From: a virus
Strand: one strand, 5' to 3'
Virus record (IMG/VR): IMGVR_UViG_3300034782_000062
Span: 118,771-182,770 of that record
DNA: 64,000 nucleotides
Position numbers and translations under genes: made by a program. Numbering within the stretch: the first letter of the stretch is position 1; each line of letters starts with the position of its first letter. Positions 11,701 through 19,597 of the stretch are shown in pieces. The notes under the pieces are model-generated. The model was given only the letters and a program-made list of their open reading frames with translations. It had not been told where the DNA came from and ran no database searches.

Positions 11701-13102
11701 TATCGGAACGGACACGGCGATTCTTGCGGCCATCACCAAGACTGCTGCGGGTACTGTTGCAGACTGGAGGACTATAGAATCCCAAATCAACGTCACAACA
11801 GGGTCTATTACAAATGCAAGGCACCTGAGGGCATTCTCTCCCGCTGGAGCAGGTTCTATCGGAACGATTTATGGCATCTATGTCGATACCCAGAAGACGG
11901 GGCCTGCTGCGGCGGCAACGTCCTATGGCTTTTATCAGGAGGGAACCGACGACGATAACTACTTCGCTGGTCAGACAAGCTTTGGAACGACGTCTCCTCT
12001 GACTACCCGCAGGGTCTATGTCGAGGTGGATGACGGTGAGTCGTACACTCGGGGTGTCGAGGCGAGGTTTGTCAAGAATGGGGCCTCGGGCGCGCAATCC
12101 TTTACCGGCTTTGAAGCATCGGTAAGGCACACAGGTAATCAGGCTGGCTTGTCCTATTTCGGGTATTCGATGGACATCAACTTCTCGCCGAGCGCTACTC
12201 AGAACTTGACGAGGCTTGTTGGTTACGAGTCTGCTCCTGGCTCAGGAAGTAACGCGACGATCTCAGAAATCGTCGGATTCCGGGCCACCACTGACGAGCT
12301 TGATGGCGCCATTACCAACTGGTATGGGCTCGAAGTCGAGCAGCCGAATACCGTCGGAACTGGCATCACGAACGCCTACGGTGTCTACATCGAGGATCAG
12401 AGTGGAAACACTCTTTCCTATGGCATCTATCAGGCGTCGTCTAATGACGTCAATTATTTTGCCGGCAATGTGGGTATCAACCAAACAGCGCCCCCCACTG
12501 CGAATTATTTGGACATAACCGACACCGATGATTCGGCGCAGAAGCGTGGCGTCAACGTTTATCTTCCGAAGGATGGATCAAGCAATGGAAAGGTGTTCTT
12601 GGGATTCCGATCCAATATCGACCATACCGGAACGGGAAACGCGCTAGGATACTATGGCTTCCGATCGGATCTGCTTCTCAATAATGCGTCGGCGACTATT
12701 ACGTCGATGTATGGTCTCTATGCTCAGCATTTTACGACCGGCGGAACCATTACGAGTAACTACGGCCTCTGGACTGGAGCTACAGCGAGCGGTAGCGGAT
12801 CAATTACCAACTCTTACGGTGTTTATATCGACTCCATGGGGGGGGCGACTCTTAGCTTTGGTGTCTACCAGGCGAGCGCCGCGGACACCAACTACTTTGC
12901 TGGAGACATCGGAATCGGAACAACGTCTCCTGCAACGAGCGCAGGTCTTGAGATTTCATCGACAACGAGAGCGCTTCTTGTCTCCAGAATGAACACGACC
13001 CAGAGGAACGCGCTGACCGCAGCAGCCGGCATGATCATATTCAACACCACGACATCGAAGTTCCAGGGCTACGACGGGTCCGCGTGGCAGGACTTCCACT
13101 AG
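8720..13102 (+). CDS. Tail-fibre protein 3 with YadA-like head repeats, 1460 aa
   Basis: Preceded by AAGGGGAATAAA. Residues 1-110 are the shared anchor. Residues about 230-480 carry left-handed beta-roll repeats of the VAVGYQAL, VVIGYDAM, VFIGHQAG type, as in trimeric adhesin heads. The shaft repeats (SPWTSAAGVIYP, YGVYQ..DQNVF) follow, including the 147-residue block identical to fibre 2. The C-terminus (MNTTQRNALTAAAGMIIFN, then YDGSAWQDF) is a very common phage fibre tip motif. Expected to form a trimer at the virion surface. The three fibres with one anchor may be alternative or branched receptor-binding proteins. Confidence 0.9.
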   Translation: MSNDYVTEIVGTGTYAIPSDDTELAAATSGLDTLISGVANLTYDRVLAWVEDSGGPGGAEGVRTLNCVIEKITYLANECPSETEIDTMTAAIESALEADANITSVGRQNFSCFAATGSSQLWLQDPGGFLYPSTTTDDVAVGGAIPNGKWFDDGDLVLGGNVMSGTERLRVFGDVLVDQDGSGRGNINLPATDTALTRGVYEINGSPALRVESNALYVGNSGASGVSKARSVAVGEGALSSVVNGSEENVAVGYQALQSLTLNNGESIAVGYRAAQSVVRADQTVVIGYDAMQNASITANENVVVGARACENSSLTFNSSVIIGHSAAFTGGGPTRGVFIGHQAGYSITSNPTETVAVGYQSLYNIIGTGGLGGDYNTCVGSESGRSLTTGSYNTFIGWECGRNAATNTQSNVAVGSGAFQTVATPSRWNIAIGNNSLGNTGGSAVEGNVSIGHSAGSTATAGYCVYLGYNAGQANATNNRLFIENSSDLNNPLIYGEFDGGGYLRVGGGMTIGNPKSAAPTGESVDAVYLDDGTNTTSGNPGWRYLVSTGPDVWADVGGGGGGSSPWTSAAGVIYPATITDDVAIGSSTLSGAANEHLFIKDTVESGLSTGAYILFEKNAADVKGAWNGVYVQIDHTGNSGLATGGYTSFWSDVNWSPAQTLNSNKGFLSQLDVANASGVVSDHKAFQAASPTGSGTITTSYGLFIDSMNGSTNSYGVYQSGTSDQNVFRGDTVVGALTMSGTELLRVAGNLRVDNDAVFVEQSDHSTTPAAGIGLLWVRNDSPNVLVFTDDAGTDTVLGAAGSSPWTSAAGVIYPSTLTDTVAVNSTSMLSSEKVFVKDDTEGGSSEGLIVQLEKDAATAKTNWTGVEVDTLLTGSSTTIVSPTSFLSDINLNVGTASVTGVATGYRTQLNVAGSASVASYMAFRSESPTVFGTLTNSYGLYIESMNGGTNSYGVFQQGSGDINYFAGNTAIGITTPTSSDILLVNNGVASGIGTDTAILAAITKTAAGTVADWRTIESQINVTTGSITNARHLRAFSPAGAGSIGTIYGIYVDTQKTGPAAAATSYGFYQEGTDDDNYFAGQTSFGTTSPLTTRRVYVEVDDGESYTRGVEARFVKNGASGAQSFTGFEASVRHTGNQAGLSYFGYSMDINFSPSATQNLTRLVGYESAPGSGSNATISEIVGFRATTDELDGAITNWYGLEVEQPNTVGTGITNAYGVYIEDQSGNTLSYGIYQASSNDVNYFAGNVGINQTAPPTANYLDITDTDDSAQKRGVNVYLPKDGSSNGKVFLGFRSNIDHTGTGNALGYYGFRSDLLLNNASATITSMYGLYAQHFTTGGTITSNYGLWTGATASGSGSITNSYGVYIDSMGGATLSFGVYQASAADTNYFAGDIGIGTTSPATSAGLEISSTTRALLVSRMNTTQRNALTAAAGMIIFNTTTSKFQGYDGSAWQDFH

Positions 13103-13122
13103 AAACAGGACAGGGGATAAAA

Positions 13123-13347
13123 ATGGCAACGAACGTTTCGATTTGGAGATCGGAGTACTCTGGAAAACAGTTTTCCTCAGAGGAAGAGGCTAACGCCCAT
13201 GACGAACGAGTCCTCGATGTCATGGTCGCGTGGCTGAGAGAGAACATGGAAGCAGGCTGGCTGAACGAAGGTCAGCTCAGGGAAATCGCCGGCAGGTTCG
13301 CCGGCAAGATGACAGAGCTTCGAAAATTGATGTCCAAGGTCGATTAG
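13123..13347 (+). CDS. Small hypothetical protein after the fibres, 74 aa
   Basis: I place the start at the ATG at 13123, preceded by CAGGGGATAAA, rather than at the ATG at 13084, which lies inside the fibre gene. The product is hydrophilic with two likely helices (residues about 20-45 and 48-70: VLDVMVAWLRENMEAGW, REIAGRFAGKMTELRKLM). Its stop overlaps the convergent gene on the other strand by four bases. It may be a fibre chaperone or a regulatory protein; nothing in the sequence decides this. Confidence 0.6.
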   Translation: MATNVSIWRSEYSGKQFSSEEEANAHDERVLDVMVAWLRENMEAGWLNEGQLREIAGRFAGKMTELRKLMSKVD

Positions 13348-14666
13348 GGTCGCACATCGTAGTTGTGCCCGGCCGGGGCTTCGCCGAGATGCGCTCCTCG
13401 AATGAATGGCGCTATCCACTTCAGCTTTCGCAAAGAACGTTTCGGGCCGTAGGGCTGGTTTCTCCAGTGCCCGCGGGTGATCGAAGGCCTTGTTAGCTTT
13501 CGTCCTGAGGACGATGGCCTTTCTCCGCTGGGGGCCGCTGGCGCCTCAGGGTTGATGACAATGTTCGTCCCCAGAAGCCAGTGAGGCACATGTTTCAGAT
13601 CCCGTATCGTCTTGAGGATGCGGTTTCGTGCTATTGCTCCGCCCTTCTTCTTCTTACGAGCCCGCTTTTCGAGACCATCGATCTGGTCTTGGTGGATGTG
13701 ACGCTTGTGGGCACCCGATGAGTTGATGTAGAGGATGGTGTTTGTTGCAATCCTCAGGATAGCGCGCTTGAATTCTCGGCCATATATCGTATCGCCAAAG
13801 ATGGTGCCGTAGGCTGTGATTCTTGGATCGTCCTGTGGCGCCTTGCCATCTCGAACCCTTTTGGAACTTCGAGAAAATATTTCAGCGGCTTGATCTCGTG
13901 TCATGGGCATGTGGACGTTGAGTCTGCCGTCTTGGGCCATCTCCCGGCCGATGTCACTCGCGTGCTCGACAAAGTCAATGACCTCGTCGAGCGGCTGGTC
14001 AGGGTTGAACATTGGGAGCCAGACGTCCATGACATGGTCGTCGCCGAGGTTGATGCTCTTCTCATTGGGCTCACAGAAAACGCCGACGAGAAGAGCATCT
14101 TTCCACATGGGCTCGGTGCCTTCAGCGATCGCCATGTAGCGCGCCTCGTGCAAACCTGTGACCTCATCGTTGCAGTAAACGGCCCCCTGGGGAAGCTCGA
14201 TGAAGAACGCAGGAAAGGGCATTTTTATGTGCTCGACGAAGGTGTTCTTGAGGTCGGTGTTGTGGAGCCCCCAGAGCAGCCCCTCAGAAAGCGTGAACCA
14301 CGAAGGGGTTGCTGACTGTTCGATGGTTTTGAGGTGCGTGTAGGATGTCACGCAGGTTGCTCGTGTGGAGTCGTGTTCATTCGCGGCTGGGATCGGTCTG
14401 AAGGGAAGGATGCTGAAGCCGTCATTCTCGAATTCGTCGAAGATGGCTTTGAAGGGCTCAAGGTATTGAAATTCGCTCCACCATCTTAGCTCTTCGAGGG
14501 GCATCCCGACGGTCAGGGCTTGATGAAGAGCGAGCTGCGCATCACATTGTTGCCTGAAGCACTCTTTGCCTTCGATCCGTCGCTGGTCGCCCTCGTTGTA
14601 GCGCCGTTGATGCTCCTCGATGAGCTTCATCCGTAGCTTGTGCTGGTCTCCCGTGAGCCGTCGCAT
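13344..14666 (-). CDS. AcrVA2-like family protein, 440 aa
   Basis: The N-terminal half has a PFPAFFIELPQGAVYC segment and the C-terminus an RGHWRNQPYG..(13)..WIAPFIRG segment. Both resemble the two conserved blocks I know from AcrVA2 (the Cas12a inhibitor) and its many uncharacterised relatives on mobile elements (LNLPDWCVYV and RRGHWHGYW..RVRWQPAVF). The relation is by motif recall, so the family call is tentative, and homologues are not all anti-CRISPR. A consensus-like promoter (TTGACA, 17 bp, TATGCT) ends 6 nt before the ATG, so the mRNA is probably leaderless. The ORF is convergent with the fibre block. Confidence 0.5.
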   Translation of the reverse strand: MRRLTGDQHKLRMKLIEEHQRRYNEGDQRRIEGKECFRQQCDAQLALHQALTVGMPLEELRWWSEFQYLEPFKAIFDEFENDGFSILPFRPIPAANEHDSTRATCVTSYTHLKTIEQSATPSWFTLSEGLLWGLHNTDLKNTFVEHIKMPFPAFFIELPQGAVYCNDEVTGLHEARYMAIAEGTEPMWKDALLVGVFCEPNEKSINLGDDHVMDVWLPMFNPDQPLDEVIDFVEHASDIGREMAQDGRLNVHMPMTRDQAAEIFSRSSKRVRDGKAPQDDPRITAYGTIFGDTIYGREFKRAILRIATNTILYINSSGAHKRHIHQDQIDGLEKRARKKKKGGAIARNRILKTIRDLKHVPHWLLGTNIVINPEAPAAPSGERPSSSGRKLTRPSITRGHWRNQPYGPKRSLRKLKWIAPFIRGAHLGEAPAGHNYDVRP

Positions 14667-14670
14667 GTAG

Positions 14671-14701
14671 GTAGCATATGCAACGTGTGGATGGTTGTCA
14701 A
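14671..14701 (-). promoter_or_regulatory. Promoter with palindromic operator-like element
   Basis: On the minus strand TTGACA (14701-14696), 17 bp, TATGCT (14678-14673). The palindrome GTTGCATATGCTAC (plus-strand 14671-14684) overlaps the -10. The ATG of the AcrVA2-like gene follows after 6 nt. Confidence 0.75.
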
Positions 14702-14709
14702 CTGTTCAA

Positions 14710-15168
14710 TCAGGTAAGGCCGCGAGGTCGTGGACGACGACCTCGGGCGCCAGGCCCGGCGCGTTGTAGGCGCTCGCTGTCGTAATAGATTCGGATGCCA
14801 GTGACGGCTTCGACCTTGTGGTCGCAATCCTGCTCGTAGTCGCGTCCACCCTGGTCGACAACTCCAGTTATCGCCTTTTCGTAGTTCTGGAGCAGGTGAC
14901 CGAACTCGTGGTAAAGGATGCCGCGTATTCTGGTGATGGGCTCATCGGCGAGATCCGGGCATAGGTAGATAATCGCCGGCCGAAAACCCTCTTGAGCTGC
15001 GAAGTGACGAGGTTTTGTCGCGAAGAAGCAGGTCATCCTGATCGAGATCGGCGGAAGCGGCAACCCGAGCCCTTCTTGAACCTCCTCGGAGATGACTCGA
15101 AGCTCTCGGCCGAGGATCGGCGGAACCTTGTCTGGGTGAGGAGACTTGAGCCTGACGGGCGGCAACAT
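14710..15168 (-). CDS. Small zinc metalloprotease-like protein (HEFGH)
   Basis: The 152-aa protein contains YHEFGHLLQNYE near residue 90, an HExxH zincin motif, followed by DYEQDCDHKVEAV, whose Glu or Asp could be the third metal ligand. The spacing resembles ImmA/SprT-like small peptidases. The Arg/Gly/Pro-rich C-terminal tail is probably unstructured. It lies in a minus-strand block with the recombinase and an AT-hook protein. In phages such peptidases often cleave repressors or process proteins; which applies here cannot be told. The ribosome-binding site upstream is weak. Confidence 0.7.
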   Translation of the reverse strand: MLPPVRLKSPHPDKVPPILGRELRVISEEVQEGLGLPLPPISIRMTCFFATKPRHFAAQEGFRPAIIYLCPDLADEPITRIRGILYHEFGHLLQNYEKAITGVVDQGGRDYEQDCDHKVEAVTGIRIYYDSERLQRAGPGARGRRPRPRGLT

Positions 15169-15210
15169 GCGCCCATTTTACAACGTCTTGAGGATGGATG
15201 AAAGCTGGAG

Positions 15211-15582
15211 CTACTCGGTCGCGGGGTTTTCGGTCGTCGTAGTCTCGGTCGTCGTCTCGGTCTCGGTCTTGGTGTCCTTCGGCTTGTTCTTCGAGCCCTT
15301 GGGGCGACCGCGCCTCTTCGCGGGCTCCTGCGTCTTCGACTCGGCCTTGGACGCGGGGCGCCGCTTGCGCTTCTTGGACGCCGGGGGCGAGAGGAGGCTG
15401 CGGTTGTAGCGGACGAGTGCCTTGGCGATCTCCACCCCGTTGCCTTCCTTGGCGTCCTTGGTGATGAGGCCACCGGTCCTCTCTTTGAGCAGTGCGAAGT
15501 CGACATCGGGGTCTTCCGAGAGGAGTCGGACGAGCTGGTCGTTGACTTCGTTGATTCGCTCTTCGGCCGTTTGGGTTGTCAT
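15211..15582 (-). CDS. AT-hook DNA-binding protein
   Basis: I choose the ATG at 15582 because AAGGAG precedes it and because it overlaps the recombinase stop (ATGA), implying coupled translation. The 123-aa product has a helical N-terminal half (residues 1-65) and a basic, low-complexity tail with RRGRPKGSKNKP near residue 90, the canonical AT-hook core (RGRP flanked by basic residues), then a Thr/Glu-rich end. It probably binds the minor groove of AT-rich DNA. Being coupled to the integrase, it might act as an accessory architectural factor (inference). Confidence 0.75.
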   Translation of the reverse strand: MTTQTAEERINEVNDQLVRLLSEDPDVDFALLKERTGGLITKDAKEGNGVEIAKALVRYNRSLLSPPASKKRKRRPASKAESKTQEPAKRRGRPKGSKNKPKDTKTETETTTETTTTENPATE

Positions 15583-16634
15583 GGTGTGTTCTCCTTCTTT
15601 CGGCCTCCCGGCCAATTGAGTTTTATGGAGCGGCCCGGCGACCTGCCGACCTGCTCGATTGCGCGATAATATCTGTAGGTCGTGTCGGTGCTGGAATGTC
15701 CCATCGAGGTTTGCACCTCTTGAATTGGGACACCGGCGAGTAGTGAGAGCGTCGCATATGTATGTCTGAGACTATGGGGGTGGATGTTTTTGGTTATTCC
15801 AGCTTGCCCGATTCGAGCCTTGATAATGTCGTAGACCCCATCTGGTGTCAAACGGTTTTTGGTGACCTTTTCCCGCCCATTGCGGAATTTTCTGATTCTC
15901 CTGAAGACCGGCCCTTCGGTTATATTCGCATCGACAAGCCACCTGTCAATAACGGCCCAGACCTTGGGTATAAACTCGATGGTGAGGTCTTTTCCTCGCT
16001 TGATGGTCAGTTTTACTGTTGGGGTGCCTTGAACGAAGCGAATCTTGTCGACATCGACCTGGATGACCTCGCTGCGGCGAAGGCCGTTGAAAATCATGAC
16101 GGCGAACAGCGCGAGGTCTCGCTTGCCCATGAACGAGTCGTCCTCGTAGCAAAGGGTGAGCATCGCCTCCGCCTCTTTGTCTTCAAGGCCCTCGGTATCG
16201 CTTCGGCTCGAAGTTCGCATCCTGGCGACAAGGTCTGACGACGCAGGGTTATCGTCAATGAGACCGAGCCGCATCATGCGTTTGAAAAGAGCGTTTAGGG
16301 CGGCAAGGCGCACGTTGATGGTTCGAGGGGCGTATTTCCTCTCTCTCAGTTGCTCTCGATATTCAGAGATGAGTGTGAATTTTACCTGGGGGAGAAGCGG
16401 TGTGGCGATCTTGAGAGTCTCAATATCACCCTCTGGCACTGTGGTTTCGGCTCGTTCGAGGATGTAGCGAGCGAAGTCGACCATCGCGTTTTTATAGGCG
16501 CGCTTGCTGTTGTTGCTGATGACGCCGGTGAGCGCAACATCCCAGACATCTTCGATGCCAGGGGTCGGCACTGTAAGCTTGGTCGCAGGAGTGTTGACGA
16601 CCTCAATGCTCTCATTATCGTCACGCTGGGGCAT
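15579..16634 (-). CDS. Tyrosine recombinase (integrase family)
   Basis: The 351-aa protein has a SAM-like N-terminal core-binding domain (about 40-140) and a C-terminal catalytic domain. Visible active-site residues are Arg in FNGLRRSEV, Lys in KLTIKRGKD, HxxR in HPHSLRHT, His in MGHSSTDTT and the nucleophile Tyr in YRYYRAI. Length and motifs match phage integrases and XerC/D-like enzymes. It could integrate the genome, resolve dimers or drive site-specific inversion. No adjacent attachment site could be recognised. The upstream gene overlaps its start by 14 bases. Confidence 0.92.
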   Translation of the reverse strand: MPQRDDNESIEVVNTPATKLTVPTPGIEDVWDVALTGVISNNSKRAYKNAMVDFARYILERAETTVPEGDIETLKIATPLLPQVKFTLISEYREQLRERKYAPRTINVRLAALNALFKRMMRLGLIDDNPASSDLVARMRTSSRSDTEGLEDKEAEAMLTLCYEDDSFMGKRDLALFAVMIFNGLRRSEVIQVDVDKIRFVQGTPTVKLTIKRGKDLTIEFIPKVWAVIDRWLVDANITEGPVFRRIRKFRNGREKVTKNRLTPDGVYDIIKARIGQAGITKNIHPHSLRHTYATLSLLAGVPIQEVQTSMGHSSTDTTYRYYRAIEQVGRSPGRSIKLNWPGGRKKENTP

Positions 16635-17163
16635 CTGCGGTTACTTCAGCCGGCTCGTGGTCCTCTAGGGCTGGGGGTTCGTCCTCTTGCTCTTCCTCGG
16701 GATTATCCTGCGTCGTCTCATAGGGGGGGTCCTGGAGTAAGAATTGAAGGACAGACCCCTTATCCTTGAATGCGGCGTCGCGAATCTGTTCGAGGGTGCG
16801 AACCAGGGTGATTGACTGCTTTTTGGGGTCAGCCTGGTCGTGGGCAATCTTTCCAATTGAATCGAGCGTCTCCAGGATGAATTCACAGACCGAGCGCATG
16901 TGCCGGTTCTCGGTGATGAGCTTGTTGTTCTCGATTGATTTTTCCGTCGCCAGTTCGGCCCATTTCTCTCGCTCGGCCTCGACGGCTTGAAGCCACTCCC
17001 GCCACTGGTTAATAACGTCTGGGTCGACGCTGCTAGTGGTTGAGAGGTCAAATCGAAGTTGTGTGTTGTCTCTTTCGAGACTTTCCATGGCCTGGGCAGC
17101 GCTGATGGCGAACTTCTCCAGCTCGTCGCGCGTCATACCCTTAATGCCTACTTCATATTCCAT
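16621..17163 (-). CDS. Coiled-coil hypothetical protein, 180 aa
   Basis: The product is dominated by helices with heptad-like spacing (DELEKFAISAAQAMESLERD, then WLQAVEAEREKWAELATEK, then ENNKLITENRHM) and ends in an acidic tail rich in Glu and Pro. It overlaps both neighbours (the integrase start and the J-domain stop), so the three are likely one operon. No enzyme motif is present. A structural or partner role with the J-domain protein is possible but unsupported. Confidence 0.65.
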   Translation of the reverse strand: MEYEVGIKGMTRDELEKFAISAAQAMESLERDNTQLRFDLSTTSSVDPDVINQWREWLQAVEAEREKWAELATEKSIENNKLITENRHMRSVCEFILETLDSIGKIAHDQADPKKQSITLVRTLEQIRDAAFKDKGSVLQFLLQDPPYETTQDNPEEEQEDEPPALEDHEPAEVTADAPA

Positions 17164-17975
17164 CCGCGTAGCTCCTTGATCAGGTCGAAGGCTCCGTTGA
17201 TTTCTTTGGCCTTTTTTTCATCGCCTTCGGCTTGGTTGTCTGGGTGATATTTGCGGGCGAGAACCTTGTGAGCGGCCTTGACGACCTCATCTGGTGCGTC
17301 AGGGCTGATGCCGAGTATTTTGTAGGCTTCATGTCCAGGATGCTCCCGAGGTGGATCCGGCTCGTCCTCCTCCTCGTAGCGTTGTCGTTGTTTGGTGTCT
17401 CGCTTTTTTGCTCGTTGTTTGGTGCGTTGTCGAGCTTTTTTTCTTGCGGCGGCTTTTCGCTTCTTTTTCTTCCTTTCCTCTTCTTCAAAACGCTCTTCCT
17501 GCTCTTCATCGTTGGCGATCTGCTCGCACATGCGGATCGCGCGGTCGGTGTAGTGCCTGTCCAGGTGCGGGTAATGTTTAGAAAGAAGAGCTTGAGCATT
17601 CCCGAACCAATAACAGTCGACACGCCAGCAACGATCACTCGGGTCCCAGCGGCGAGCGCTGCGTGGAATCTGGCGTTTTAAATCTTCGATGTAGTCTTCG
17701 TTGAATGGGGACCAGATCTTGAAGTGTGTTCGGTCTGTGCTCAGCTCGATGGCAATCTTACTGATACTCATGTCATCGAGTCCTATGTCTGACAGCCCAG
17801 CCTCGCCTTCGTATCGTCCATAGTTTACGAACTCCTCATCGGGGTGATGCCGAGTGCGAAGCTGGGCCGCTTGCGGCGGCGCGACACCGGGGACGGGCTG
17901 AACAAACGCGTCGGAGAGTGATTCCATGAAACGCGCAATGTTAGCGGCATGCCTGAGGAATTGGAATTTATCCAC
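17148..17975 (-). CDS. J-domain protein (C-terminal DnaJ domain)
   Basis: Residues about 215-272 form a J domain: AYKILGISPDAPDEVVKAAH, then ARKYHPDN with the essential HPD, then AKEINGAFDLIKEL. Such domains stimulate Hsp70 ATPase. The N-terminal part (about 85-150: FKIWSPFNEDYIEDLKRQIP, RRWDPSDRCWRV) resembles HARP-like nucleic-acid-binding segments of helicase-associated proteins. The middle is strongly basic (KKKKRKAAARKKARQRTKQR). It may recruit the host DnaK to a nucleic-acid complex. It is divergent from the zinc-protein/SSB operon, sharing the 17976-18057 intergenic region. Confidence 0.85.
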   Translation of the reverse strand: MDKFQFLRHAANIARFMESLSDAFVQPVPGVAPPQAAQLRTRHHPDEEFVNYGRYEGEAGLSDIGLDDMSISKIAIELSTDRTHFKIWSPFNEDYIEDLKRQIPRSARRWDPSDRCWRVDCYWFGNAQALLSKHYPHLDRHYTDRAIRMCEQIANDEEQEERFEEEERKKKKRKAAARKKARQRTKQRAKKRDTKQRQRYEEEDEPDPPREHPGHEAYKILGISPDAPDEVVKAAHKVLARKYHPDNQAEGDEKKAKEINGAFDLIKELRGWNMK

Positions 17976-17998
17976 GGTGCACCCCCGAGATTTTTTTG

Positions 17999-18026
17999 TT
18001 GACCCTCAGAGGTAACATATGCTACC
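17999..18026 (+). promoter_or_regulatory. Palindromic operator-like element before the SSB operon
   Basis: GGTAACATATGCTACC (18011-18026) with TTGACC 6 nt upstream of it. TATGCT ends 4 nt before the ATG at 18028. The TTGACC-to-TATGCT distance (13 bp) is short for a normal promoter, so the real -35 may be another sequence. Confidence 0.55.
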
Positions 18027-18057
18027 CATGTTCACCTGGCCCCGGAGAACGAGCGAG

Positions 18058-18351
18058 ATGGGTAAGCGTCGAGGTGGTGGACGGTTGAAAGGTGCGAACG
18101 CAACGTGCTGTTCGTGCGGAAAATGGGCGGACAAAGTGTGCTCGCAGTGCGGGCGTTTGGTTTGTGAATCGTGCGCCAGGCAGTGGCCTGTGTCGCAGCG
18201 GAAAAAGGTCAAAGGTGAATTGAAGATCGTCGGCACGGCAACCATCATAACGTGCCCAGCAAACAAGTGCCAGTCAAGATTGCCGCTTCAGGTTAAGGCG
18301 GATGCCCTCGAACTGTTGAAGGTTCCAGGGGATTTCCAAGACGCCACATAA
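18058..18351 (+). CDS. Zinc-binding protein upstream of SSB
   Basis: The product has CCSCGKWADKVCSQCGRLVCESC (shown here as three CxxC-type pairs) in residues 18-40, a B-box/RING-like cysteine pattern, and a later ITCPANKCQ. Start choice is open: ATG at 18058 follows GGAGAACGAGCGAG, whereas in-frame ATG at 18028 lies 4 nt after the promoter -10 and would give a leaderless mRNA. The stop TAA overlaps the SSB start (TAATG). It probably binds DNA or protein in replication, by association with SSB. Confidence 0.7.
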   Translation: MGKRRGGGRLKGANATCCSCGKWADKVCSQCGRLVCESCARQWPVSQRKKVKGELKIVGTATIITCPANKCQSRLPLQVKADALELLKVPGDFQDAT

Positions 18352-18872
18352 TGGTTCCCGACGGCGTCAACCAGGTCCGCCTCATGGGTCGAATCTACGA
18401 TCGGCCTATCGCTCGCAAGGCGAAGGGGCAGCAGCTTATCAAGGCTGTCCTCGAAGTGGACGAGCCAAAATTCGAGGACGGCCAGTGGACCAAACGGACT
18501 TCCTATCACACGGTTTCGCTCTTCGGGACAATAGCCAGGGTTTTTGATAAAAAATTAGACCATGGCGTTTTTATTTACGTCGAGGGGCGCCTTCATAATT
18601 TCCCCTATAAGGATGGCGAGGGGAAACAACATCTTCGCACTGAGGTCATGGCCTCACGCATTATCATCACCCCTCATCAGGAGGAGGAGGAGCAGGCTGA
18701 GCCCGAAGAGAGGGTGGAGCCTGCAGCCGAGGCAGAGGCTCAGCCAGTTCAACAGTCTCCAGAGCCTCCAGAAGAGCTGTCTGATGAGGACTTTGAGCAC
18801 ATGAAAAAGGTTGTTCCGCTCTTTCCTGAAAAAGATGAAGAGGTCGAAGACGAAGACCTTTTGCCGTTCTGA
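18351..18872 (+). CDS. ssb: Single-stranded DNA-binding protein
   Basis: The 173-aa protein begins with an OB-fold domain (residues about 1-105: NQVRLMGRIYDRP, SYHTVSLFGTIARV, GVFIYVEGRLHNF, TEVMASRIII). A Gln/Glu/Pro-rich linker follows, then the acidic tip DEDLLPF, which matches the SSB C-terminal peptide (DDDIPF) that docks replication and repair proteins. It coats ssDNA during replication. Start overlaps the preceding stop. Confidence 0.93.
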   Translation: MVPDGVNQVRLMGRIYDRPIARKAKGQQLIKAVLEVDEPKFEDGQWTKRTSYHTVSLFGTIARVFDKKLDHGVFIYVEGRLHNFPYKDGEGKQHLRTEVMASRIIITPHQEEEEQAEPEERVEPAAEAEAQPVQQSPEPPEELSDEDFEHMKKVVPLFPEKDEEVEDEDLLPF

Positions 18873-18880
18873 GGAGAATC

Positions 18881-19354
18881 ATGTCCAAAAGAAAGAATTC
18901 AGTCGCGCTCCTTTCCGTTGGCACGACCATTTTTAATGGCGAAGGGAACAGGTGGCTGTGCTTCGCGATTGAGGTGAGACCCTCTGGAAAGGATCTTGAA
19001 AACGCGCCGCGGATGCTTCGCGACATGGGCCGCGCCATCAAGACCTTCGAGCTGATAGCGGATCTTGAAGACGAGCACGTATTCGTGCCTGGCTCGAACC
19101 ACTGCTTTGGGCCGTTCGTCTATCCGGATGGCAAGGACTTCTTCGGTTTCGTCGTCTTCCAGACGCAAGAAGAGCTGGGAGACAAGGTCCCGTCCAAGGT
19201 TCGGGCTGGACTCAACGGAGCAATTGGTGTCCTCAAGCAGAGTGAAGTCCGGTGCCGTCAGCGAATCAAGCCAATCGAGCAGCTCATGCTTCCAGGGATG
19301 GAGATGATCCCTACAATGAAGCCCGAATCGGAAGAATCGGAGAGCGAAGAATGA
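18881..19354 (+). CDS. Hypothetical protein downstream of SSB, 157 aa
   Basis: A GAGGAG ribosome-binding site precedes the start. The protein is a mixed alpha/beta single domain with a short acidic C-terminal tail (EESESEE). There is no recognised motif. It lies 8 nt after SSB and overlaps the next gene by ATGA, so a replication-associated role is possible. Confidence 0.65.
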   Translation: MSKRKNSVALLSVGTTIFNGEGNRWLCFAIEVRPSGKDLENAPRMLRDMGRAIKTFELIADLEDEHVFVPGSNHCFGPFVYPDGKDFFGFVVFQTQEELGDKVPSKVRAGLNGAIGVLKQSEVRCRQRIKPIEQLMLPGMEMIPTMKPESEESESEE

Positions 19355-19518
19355 TGTACGAATACGAGTGCACGGACCAGAAGTGCGGGCACAGGTTCGA
19401 TTGGATAGTGGATAGTGAAGACGAAAAGGTCTCCTGCGAGAAGTGTGGCGCAGAGGCCAAGCGCGTAAAGATCGCGCTGTCCAAGCACGCCAGGCGGCAA
19501 GACTGGCGTGTGACGTGA
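19351..19518 (+). CDS. FmdB-like zinc ribbon protein, 55 aa
   Basis: Two starts (ATG at 19351 and 19354) overlap the preceding stop; 19351 gives an ATGA coupling. The product is a single zinc ribbon: MYEYECTDQKCGHRF followed by VSCEKCGAEAKRV, the pattern of FmdB-type regulatory zinc ribbons. Too small to be an enzyme; likely a nucleic-acid or protein adaptor. Confidence 0.7.
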   Translation: MMYEYECTDQKCGHRFDWIVDSEDEKVSCEKCGAEAKRVKIALSKHARRQDWRVT

Positions 19519-19597
19519 CAACCAACGAGCTGCCAGGGCTCCGGGGGCCGAACCGAGCCCCGTGCTCGGGGTCTGATGAGCGGTTCGTTACAGCATA

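Noticed and set aside
15579-16634. Attachment site next to the recombinase
   Set aside because: No tRNA-derived core or clear direct repeat could be recognised beside the gene.
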